This document shows, piece by piece, positions 57,531 to 64,000 of a stretch of DNA of 64,000 bases. The DNA comes from Shewanella algicola (GTDB lineage Bacteria; Pseudomonadota; Gammaproteobacteria; Enterobacterales; Shewanellaceae): assembly GCF_014648035.1 (NCBI RefSeq), contig NZ_BMQI01000003.1, positions 62,001-126,000 on the forward strand, given 5' to 3'. Under the pieces are notes generated by a model. It was not told the DNA's origin. It did no database searches and was given only the letters and a program-made list of their open reading frames with translations. The position numbers and the translations under genes are program-made. The first letter of the stretch is position 1, and every line of letters starts with the position of its first letter.

Positions 57531-59501
57531 TTAGTGTTTTTGAGTTAACTCAAGTACCACTGATTGCAATGGTTGTAATTGCATTTGCACACTGGCGCTG
57601 TCGTGGTTATTCAATATCAAAGCGTGCTCATATGGCTGCTGGGTGAGTAAATCTATCAGCGTTACATTTTCAACAAGTTGCCATTGCTCAATGAGTGTTT
57701 TGGGTAGTGTAAGCGTAAATGTTTTAGGCTCGGTTTGGCTAAAGTTACTGGCAATGAGCAATTGCTGCTCAGCATTATACCGGCTAAAGGCAAACACCTG
57801 ATCATCATAGCCCTGGGTATTAAGCTGACGCTGTAAGAGGTCTAATGCTAGGTATTCGCCGGTTAGCGCTGGCGCACTATGACTTAGGTTTAGCAAGGTT
57901 TGATAATAAGCGCGTAATGCCTTTTCATCAGGTGTGGATTGCCCGCCATCAAATTTACCGTTATTCATCCAGCGTTGATGTGCAGGCACGCCAACATAGT
58001 CAAAAATACTGGTGCGAGTAGGCTGGCCAAAACCGGCCATTTGCGCGCCTTGCTCGCCGACATCCTGGCCAAAATACAACAGTGTGGGTGAGCGGCTTAA
58101 TGTGGTCGACACCACCATTGCCGGCAGCGCATTAAATGCATTACCGGCAAAATCGGCGGTGTTAATACGTTGCTCGTCGTGGTTTTCTAAAAAGTGCAAC
58201 ATATGTTGTTCAATGTCACTCACTTTTGCTTGTACAGTGGCGATAACCGCGGTGCTGGCTTTACCTTGAATAATGGCTTTTAAGCTGTCGTATAAATCCA
58301 CTTTGTCGTACAGGTAATCCATTTTACCTAAATGAATATAATCACGATATAAATCAGGGTTATATACCTCTGCCAGAATAAAGGCATTAGGGTTTGTGTG
58401 TTTAATGTGGCTGTTGAGGTAGCTCCAAAATTCAACCGGCACCATTTCGGCCATGTCGTATCGAAATCCATCCACTCCATTGGCTAACCAGTATTGGGCA
58501 ATGTGCTCAAACTTACGCCATGAATCTGGAATATCATCCGCGGTTTGTGCTTGCCAAAAAGCCAAATGTTCCGCGGCCGTTTTACTTGCATAGTCAACTG
58601 GCAGTGCGGGGAAGTCATGGCTGCCATAGGGCTTAACACCATAATTTATTTTAACGGTTTCATACCAGTCGTTGGCGTCCGGTTTGGCTAAACGTGAGCC
58701 ATTACCAGTCCATTTTGCTGGAGATTCAGCAAACTTACCGTCACTCAGAGGGTGAGTGTCTCCGCCTAACGGGGCGTAGCTATTGGGAGCATCGGGTACG
58801 GCAAAGTCTTCACCGATAACATAATAGAAGTTGTTATGTTTGCTATAAACCTGTGAGGTATCGTCATTGGCACCAAAGTCTGCTTCGCCTTTTGGGGCTG
58901 ACAGAGAGTGATAGTTACGGGCAATATGATTGGGCACTATGTCGATAATCACTTGCATGCCATTGGCGTGAGTACGCTCGATTAAGGCTTCAAATTCAGC
59001 CAGGCGATTAGCTGGATTGGCCGCTAAATCTGGGTTGACGTTATAATAATCTTTTACCGCATAAGGTGAGCCTGCACGGCCTTTAACGACATCGGGGTCG
59101 TCATTACTGATCCCAATACTGGTGTAATCGTTAATCACGGCGTGATGAGGCACACCGGTATACCATACGTGAGTGGTGCCGAGAGATTTGATGTCTTGTA
59201 AAGCGGTATCGGTAAAGTCGCCAAATTTACCCACACCATTTTCGGCAATGGTGCCCCAGGGTTTATTGGTGGTATTAGTATTGCCGTATAAGCGTGTGAA
59301 AACCTGGTACACCACAGGTTTACCGGTTGTTGGCGATGGCTTAACTTGTGTCATTGATAATGCCGATTCTCTCACATCTTCAGTCATTTGAATGTCGGTA
59401 TTGGTGAGCTTACAGCCGCTGATGCTTAAGCTTAACCCTATCACGGCTATGTAGGTGAGGGGACGCATGTTAACGTTAATTGATACTGAAGGTAATAACA
59501 T
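57531..59501 (-). CDS. GH13 alpha-amylase lipoprotein
   Basis: A 656-residue lipoprotein with a lipobox ending LSISGC (Cys30). The GH13 barrel shows DIVPNH, GVDGFRYDMAE (nucleophile Asp349), FILAEVYNP (acid/base Glu378) and FLENHDEQR (Asp442). It cleaves internal alpha-1,4 bonds of maltodextrins. ATG 59501 follows AAAAGAGTC; an internal ATG at 59468 (MRPLTY) would give a shorter leader and is possible. It follows the second GH13 gene by 108 bases. Confidence 0.9.
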   Translation of the reverse strand: MLLPSVSINVNMRPLTYIAVIGLSLSISGCKLTNTDIQMTEDVRESALSMTQVKPSPTTGKPVVYQVFTRLYGNTNTTNKPWGTIAENGVGKFGDFTDTALQDIKSLGTTHVWYTGVPHHAVINDYTSIGISNDDPDVVKGRAGSPYAVKDYYNVNPDLAANPANRLAEFEALIERTHANGMQVIIDIVPNHIARNYHSLSAPKGEADFGANDDTSQVYSKHNNFYYVIGEDFAVPDAPNSYAPLGGDTHPLSDGKFAESPAKWTGNGSRLAKPDANDWYETVKINYGVKPYGSHDFPALPVDYASKTAAEHLAFWQAQTADDIPDSWRKFEHIAQYWLANGVDGFRYDMAEMVPVEFWSYLNSHIKHTNPNAFILAEVYNPDLYRDYIHLGKMDYLYDKVDLYDSLKAIIQGKASTAVIATVQAKVSDIEQHMLHFLENHDEQRINTADFAGNAFNALPAMVVSTTLSRSPTLLYFGQDVGEQGAQMAGFGQPTRTSIFDYVGVPAHQRWMNNGKFDGGQSTPDEKALRAYYQTLLNLSHSAPALTGEYLALDLLQRQLNTQGYDDQVFAFSRYNAEQQLLIASNFSQTEPKTFTLTLPKTLIEQWQLVENVTLIDLLTQQPYEHALILNNHDSASVQMQLQPLQSVVLELTQKH

Positions 59502-59609
59502 AGGGACTCTTTTATCTTGGTATCCACTTGCTGTGGTGCATAAGCGTGTGTGTTTATCACGGCTAGGCTAATCCACAGTGGTTCAGCCTAACCTTAGCAA
59601 TGTGTAAAC

Positions 59610-61529
59610 TTATCGTTTGAGCGACAAAATAGTCACGCCTTTTTGTTCAAGCTTGAGCGGGGCATCTAATTGATAAGATTGTTGATTGATAATATCAATG
59701 CCTTGAGTATTGCCATTAAATACGCTGCTAAAGCGTTGTAAGTCGAGCGCTACGCTTTGCTCATTTTTATTGTAAATAATCAACAAGGTTTCATTATCAG
59801 CATGGCGGCTTTGCACGTAAACGCCATCCTTAGGCACAAAATGGCGCAAATTGCCGTGTTGTATTGCCGCAGAATTTTTACGGTAATTGAGCAGGCTACG
59901 CATAAACGACAATGTCGCTTGTTGCTGATTATTTAAGCCTTCACCGGTAAAGGCGTTGATCTTATCTTGAAGCCATCCACCAGGGAAATCACCGCGCACC
60001 GCGCCATCGTTTCTGCCTTCACTTGGGCTTTGCATTAGCACTTCTGTGCCGTAAAAAATCTGTGGAATGCGGTTACTGGTGAGCACGTAGGCCATTGCGA
60101 TATTAAACAAGCCTAAATCGTTTTTCATTAAGCTGTATAAACGGTTGGTGTCGTGATTACCTTCAAATAACACTAAGTCTGTCGGCTTGGCATACACCAC
60201 ATCGTCGGCTAAGCGTTGGTACAAATTAATTAAGCCAGTGTCCCAGCCTTCTGGCTCGGTTAAACTGGCAATCAAGGTGTCGTACAGTGGAAAGTCCATC
60301 ATACTTGGGGTGTATGAGATGTAACCATCGTTATTTTGCTTGCCTGCCTGCCAATAACTCACGGTAATCGGGTTGCTTGTCCACTCTTCGCCAACAATAT
60401 TAAAGTTTGGGTATTCGTCGATAATGGCTTTAGACCAATGGGTTAAAAATGCTTTGTCTGCATAAGAGTAGGTGTCTTCGCGTATACCACTCAAGCCTGC
60501 ATATTCAACCCACCAAATGCTGTTTTGAATTAAGTAAGTTGCCATGTGTGGATCAGTTTGGTTCATGTCGGGCATAGTGTCGGTAAACCAGCCTTGGTCA
60601 AAATCAGCGGTGTCACTGGCCACAGCGTATGGGTCTTGTACTGTGGTGCGGCGGTGGCTGGTGTAGAGAATATCTTGCGGATTTTGCTGCCAGGCCTGTT
60701 GACCGTTAACCCAGGTTTCGCTCGGGAAATCTGCCATCCATTGATGACCTGAGCCCATGTGATTCACAATGACATCTTTAATCACCCCAATGCCAAAACT
60801 GCGCGCCTCTTGCACTAATGCTTGGTACTCTTCGTTGGTACCAAAACGTGGGTCTATTTGATAAAAATGGGTGGTTGAATAACCGTGATAAGAATACTTA
60901 TCTTGGTTATTTTCAAGCAGCGGGTTAATCCATAGCTGAGTCACACCTAAATCGTGTAAGTAGGGCAGTGCTTTGCGGATCCCCAAAATGTCGCCACCGT
61001 GACGACCACCATCAAAGCTACGATCGCTTTTTTCGAGCATGCTTGGGTGATTATCGTTATCTGGATTTCCATTAACAAAGCGGTCTGGGGTGATTAAGTA
61101 AATCACATCTTTATTACTAAACCCCTGGCGTTCGCGCGCGCCAGGCTCCCGTGCTTGAATGGCATAATCAAATTGTTCGACTAGCTGATCATTATCATAA
61201 AGGCCAATTTTTAGTTGTTGTGCTTTGGCATCTTGTAAATCTAAATTGATAAACAAATGATTGGGGCTTGCGGTTTGCTCAACGTTAACCAACTTTACGC
61301 CCTGGGCGTTGAGCAGTTTAACCTGGTGGCCACGAATATTATCGCCAGCAACCAATAATTGCAGTTGTGGATTGTGCATCCCTGCCCACCACGAAAGGGG
61401 CTCAACGTTAACCTGTGCATTAACAGACAATGCACAGCAACACATCGCCAATCCTAAAAAAGCTGAGCTGGTAAACAAACGATTTTTTGCTGGTTTTGGT
61501 GTGTGTATATGGCTAATTGATAAAGTCAT
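59610..61529 (-). CDS. GH13 cyclomaltodextrinase/neopullulanase-like enzyme
   Basis: A 639-residue exported enzyme: signal peptide to about residue 38 (LSVNA|QV), an N-terminal cyclomaltodextrinase-type beta domain (PLSWWAGMHNPQLQLLV), and a GH13 barrel with KDVIVNH, GIREDTYSYAD (Asp352), VGEEW (Glu381) and GNHDTNR (Asp460). It probably opens cyclic or branched maltodextrins in the periplasm. AGGA precedes ATG 61529. It follows the halogenase gene. Confidence 0.9.
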   Translation of the reverse strand: MTLSISHIHTPKPAKNRLFTSSAFLGLAMCCCALSVNAQVNVEPLSWWAGMHNPQLQLLVAGDNIRGHQVKLLNAQGVKLVNVEQTASPNHLFINLDLQDAKAQQLKIGLYDNDQLVEQFDYAIQAREPGARERQGFSNKDVIYLITPDRFVNGNPDNDNHPSMLEKSDRSFDGGRHGGDILGIRKALPYLHDLGVTQLWINPLLENNQDKYSYHGYSTTHFYQIDPRFGTNEEYQALVQEARSFGIGVIKDVIVNHMGSGHQWMADFPSETWVNGQQAWQQNPQDILYTSHRRTTVQDPYAVASDTADFDQGWFTDTMPDMNQTDPHMATYLIQNSIWWVEYAGLSGIREDTYSYADKAFLTHWSKAIIDEYPNFNIVGEEWTSNPITVSYWQAGKQNNDGYISYTPSMMDFPLYDTLIASLTEPEGWDTGLINLYQRLADDVVYAKPTDLVLFEGNHDTNRLYSLMKNDLGLFNIAMAYVLTSNRIPQIFYGTEVLMQSPSEGRNDGAVRGDFPGGWLQDKINAFTGEGLNNQQQATLSFMRSLLNYRKNSAAIQHGNLRHFVPKDGVYVQSRHADNETLLIIYNKNEQSVALDLQRFSSVFNGNTQGIDIINQQSYQLDAPLKLEQKGVTILSLKR

Positions 61530-61584
61530 ATTGCATCCTATGTCGTTTTTATTTTGTTATTTATAACGTTAATGAGTCTTATTG

Positions 61585-61596
61585 GTTTACGTAAAC
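61585..61596. promoter_or_regulatory. TACGTA palindrome upstream of the GH13 gene
   Basis: GTTTACGTAAAC is a perfect 12-bp palindrome, 56 bases before the start of the cyclomaltodextrinase-like gene. It shares the TACGTA core with the two other sites. Confidence 0.4.
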
Positions 61597-61599
61597 AGG

Positions 61600-63123
61600 T
61601 TAAAGCGCCTTAATAAACGCGCTATGTTCAGGCATGTTGGCAACTGTGGTGTTAATCACTTTACTTATGTTGCCTAAATAATCTTGTAATGCTGCGGGCT
61701 CAACCGCTACCGCGAGCGGATGAAAGTCTGCCGGTGTAATGCCCTGGCCGAGCATCACCTGGATCCAGGCGGCTTCGGTAAACAGTTCGTCTTGATGCCT
61801 AAATACGTTGGCAGTTTGGCTAAATAAATCGATTTTTTGCTGCAAGCTCTCAGGAATACTCATGTCGCGGCAATGTTGCCATAAACCGCGGTTATCTGGC
61901 TGTGTTTGTTTGGCGTTGAGGTGGTAGTGCAAAATAATAAAGTCGCGAATTTGTTCAAATTCAGTTTGTGATTGGCGATTAAACTCATCCACTTGCTGAG
62001 ATTGAATGCCGTGATGCGGAAACAATTTGGTTAAGCGAATAATCGCCGATTGCACTAAATGTAAGCTGGTGGATTCTAGCGGCTCTAAAAATCCGCTCGA
62101 TAAACCAATCGCGATACAGTTTTTATGCCACTGCTTTACCCGTCTACCCGTGGTGAAATTAATTTTACGGGGCTCAGCTAAAGGTGTCCCATCAAGGTTG
62201 TCGAGTAACTGCTGTTTTGCTTGCGCATCACTCATGTATTGGCTGCTATAAACAATGCCATTGCCGGTGCGATGTTGCAGCGGAATACGCCATTGCCAGC
62301 CTGCATCATGTGCGGTGGCTTTAGTGTAGGGCAGTAGTGGGTGGGTACTTTCACACGGCACGGCGTAGGCACTGTCGCAAGGTAGCCAATGTTGCCAGTT
62401 TTCATAATCGACACCTAAGGCTTGCTCTATCAATAGGGCAGAAAAGCCCGAGCAGTCGATAAATAAATCACCGGCGATGGTTTGGCCGCTTTGCAAGATC
62501 ACACTGGCAATATTGCCGCTGCTATCAAGTATTGTGTTATCTATTTTACCTTCAAGGCGCTTAACACTGCGTTGCGAGCAATATTGTTGCAGCATGGTGG
62601 CATATAAGCTGGCATCAAAATGGTAGGCATGAGTAATGCCCGACATTTGTGCATTGGGAATAGTGGCAATAGGCTGAAATTTATTGTGTTTAGCGGCTTG
62701 GTAATTAATGGAATAACGCCAAAAGTCTGCCGGATTATATTGCGTGTTTGAGTCAGCGTTGTGAGCTGCCTGGGCGCAAAGCCAATAATGATGAAATGAC
62801 GTAAAACCGAGGTCGCGGCCTACATTGCCAAAGGCGTGCATGTAAGCATCACCTTGCTGATACCAGTTTTCAAATTCGATACCCAATTTATAAGTGGCTT
62901 GGGTTGCGTTAATAAAGTCACTTTCTTTAATGCCCAGTACGCTATTAAAAATTTGTAGAGGTGGGATTGTCGCTTCGCCCACACCAATAGTACCAATGGC
63001 ATCAGACTCGATGAGGGTAATGTTGAGCTGAGTGTTAAATAATCGACTCAACATGGCTGCGGTCATCCACCCTGAGGTGCCGCCGCCCACAATGACAATG
63101 TTTTTTATTGTTGTTTGTTTCAT
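61600..63123 (-). CDS. Flavin-dependent tryptophan-halogenase-family protein
   Basis: A 507-residue halogenase-family protein. The FAD-binding GGGTSGWMTA is at 13-22. Lys79 (TYKLGIEF) corresponds to the catalytic Lys79 of PrnA. The WxWxIP signature is WQWRIP at 276-281. Glu347 in GFLEPLEST matches PrnA Glu346. All key residues are intact, so halogenation with FADH2 is plausible. The substrate is unknown. It lies between the TonB receptor and the GH13 gene; the known link is with TonB-receptor loci of proteobacteria, by recall. Confidence 0.9.
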   Translation of the reverse strand: MKQTTIKNIVIVGGGTSGWMTAAMLSRLFNTQLNITLIESDAIGTIGVGEATIPPLQIFNSVLGIKESDFINATQATYKLGIEFENWYQQGDAYMHAFGNVGRDLGFTSFHHYWLCAQAAHNADSNTQYNPADFWRYSINYQAAKHNKFQPIATIPNAQMSGITHAYHFDASLYATMLQQYCSQRSVKRLEGKIDNTILDSSGNIASVILQSGQTIAGDLFIDCSGFSALLIEQALGVDYENWQHWLPCDSAYAVPCESTHPLLPYTKATAHDAGWQWRIPLQHRTGNGIVYSSQYMSDAQAKQQLLDNLDGTPLAEPRKINFTTGRRVKQWHKNCIAIGLSSGFLEPLESTSLHLVQSAIIRLTKLFPHHGIQSQQVDEFNRQSQTEFEQIRDFIILHYHLNAKQTQPDNRGLWQHCRDMSIPESLQQKIDLFSQTANVFRHQDELFTEAAWIQVMLGQGITPADFHPLAVAVEPAALQDYLGNISKVINTTVANMPEHSAFIKAL

Positions 63124-63163
63124 TGTTATCGCCTTTATTTATTGTGTGATGGGGTCAATAAAG

Positions 63164-63196
63164 AAAAAGCCCCTGTAAAAGGTACAGAGGCTTTTT
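63164..63196 (-). terminator. TonB-receptor gene terminator
   Basis: Stem AAAAAGCC.CTGTA / TACAG.GGCTTTTT with AAAGG loop, one mismatch, and T-tract on the minus strand. Confidence 0.82.
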
Positions 63197-63212
63197 GTCA
63201 GCTTAATGCAAA

Positions 63213-64000
63213 TTAAAACTTGTAGTTAGCACCTAACATAAAGTTACGGCCATAGTTTTGATAATCGCGAACTAAGCGTTGGTCATCACCTGTGTAAGAG
63301 GTAAAGGGCTCGTTGGTTAAGTTATTCACTTGGAACTGAACCGACAAGCCGTATAGGGCATCGATTCCGCTTTCGGTAAAGTCATAACCAATTTGTGCAT
63401 CGACTACGGTTTCTGCTTTCACGTTAACATTGACACGCGTTAAGCTGATTGCGGTGACTTCACCTAAGAAGTCACTGCGGTAGCGAGAACTAATTCGCGC
63501 TTCAAAGCCTGCGTTTTCGTAGTAAACCGTCGCGTTAAAGGTTTTTTCAGATAAGCCTTCTAGCTTTTGTGGTTCACTGTCTGAAGTTTCTTTTACTTCA
63601 CTGTCATTGTACGAACCACTTAAGATGGTACCAAAACCTTCTAGTTGGTCAGCAAACAAACCAAAATCTAGCGATAAAGAAGCTTCAATACCTTGAACAT
63701 ATCCGCCATTACCATTTTGTGGCTGGGTGACAATACCAATTGGGTTGTCTGTAGGTGATTGTGGTAAAAAGGTACTGAAATCAAGCTCTGACTGTTGGTC
63801 ATATACGAAGTTTTCAAGGTCTTTGTAGTATACCGCTAATGCAAAGTAGCCTTGATCGCTAAAGTAGTTTTCGTAGCTAATGTCGTACTGACGCGCTAAC
63901 CAAGGACGTAATTCAGGGTTACCTGCACCACCTGACCAGTTAACACCGTCGTTTGGATTCTGATTGTAGCTAAAGTTGACGTTAGCATTCATTTTGTCCA
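63213..64000 (-). CDS. TonB-dependent receptor, C-terminal part, 5' end beyond window
   Basis: The last 260 or so residues of an outer-membrane barrel. The frame is open to the window edge. Visible features are GNPELRPWLARQYDISYENYF, a typical TonB-receptor strand pattern (AVYYKDLENFVYDQ), FEARISSRYRSDFLGEV and VQFQVNNLTNEPFTSYTGDDQRLVRDYQNYGRNFMLGANYKF, ending in the terminal Phe recognised by the barrel assembly machinery. In this context it probably imports maltodextrins. The plug domain and TonB box are outside the window. Confidence 0.88.
   Translation of the reverse strand, partial: DKMNANVNFSYNQNPNDGVNWSGGAGNPELRPWLARQYDISYENYFSDQGYFALAVYYKDLENFVYDQQSELDFSTFLPQSPTDNPIGIVTQPQNGNGGYVQGIEASLSLDFGLFADQLEGFGTILSGSYNDSEVKETSDSEPQKLEGLSEKTFNATVYYENAGFEARISSRYRSDFLGEVTAISLTRVNVNVKAETVVDAQIGYDFTESGIDALYGLSVQFQVNNLTNEPFTSYTGDDQRLVRDYQNYGRNFMLGANYKF

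Noticed and set aside
1..64000. tRNA, rRNA, CRISPR, prophage or transposase genes
   Set aside because: Read through the window, none recognised. A covariance-model and repeat search would be needed to exclude small RNAs.

Overview
The window is a 64 kb chromosomal segment of a gammaproteobacterium, almost certainly a Shewanella (Alteromonadales). The reasons are moderate-to-low GC coding sequence, Shewanella-style proteins (NhaB/FadR/SpoVR block, DUF3334, YecH, UPF0217/TrmY-like protein, DUF2897) and gene order that repeats two E. coli neighbourhoods. No rRNA, tRNA, CRISPR array, integrase or transposase was recognised. Species was not determined; the call rests on recognition of protein families, not on a database search.

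Layout. 1-2.5 kb: a partial exported repeat protein and three small conserved proteins. 2.6-11.6 kb: yoaA, tsaB, an M50-like membrane protease, an exported methyltransferase-like protein, an alpha/beta hydrolase, fadD and rnd. 11.7-24 kb: minE-minD-minC (reverse), ycgL, an MltB-like protein, ycgN, dsbB, nhaB, fadR and the spoVR-yeaH-prkA stress operon. This follows the E. coli min-ycgL-ycgN-dsbB-nhaB-fadR-ycgB order. 24-35.5 kb: sodB, grxD, uraA, a DUF2066 protein, hda, an inserted large lipoprotein, DUF2069, arsC-like, bepA, a TusA-like protein and perM. This is again E. coli-like (perM-bepA-yfgD-hda-uraA) apart from the inserted lipoprotein. 35.5-43.2 kb: kdsB, beta carbonic anhydrase, hydrolase, M15 peptidase, dapE, an ArsC/Spx-like reductase, and the ptsH-ptsI-crr operon. 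43.4-48.7 kb: a frameshifted chemoreceptor, a CheX-like DUF3334 protein, a LacI-family regulator, DUF808 and DUF805 proteins.

48.8-64 kb is the main accessory region, a starch/maltodextrin utilisation locus. It holds a GH15 glucoamylase lipoprotein, an MFS sugar transporter, a GH97 alpha-glucosidase, a GH13 alpha-amylase lipoprotein, a GH13 cyclomaltodextrinase-like enzyme, a flavin-dependent tryptophan-halogenase-family protein and the C-terminus of a TonB-dependent receptor. It is interrupted by a small membrane protein, the TrmY-like gene and yecH. All four hydrolases carry export signals, which fits oligosaccharide entry through the TonB receptor, degradation in the periplasm or at the membrane, and uptake of small sugars by the MFS carrier. 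The LacI-family gene at 46.1 kb is the likely local regulator, and TACGTA-centred palindromes lie upstream of three promoters in the locus.

The strongest candidate for something undescribed is the halogenase, whose catalytic Lys, Glu and WxWxIP motif are intact, sitting between a TonB receptor and starch enzymes. Other points worth a look are an MltB-like protein with Asn where the catalytic Glu should be, a hydrolase whose nucleophile elbow reads GHGSGG, a one-base frameshift in a chemoreceptor next to a CheX-like gene, a lipoprotein with a zincin motif inserted in conserved synteny, and a possible attenuator-like leader before the MFS gene.
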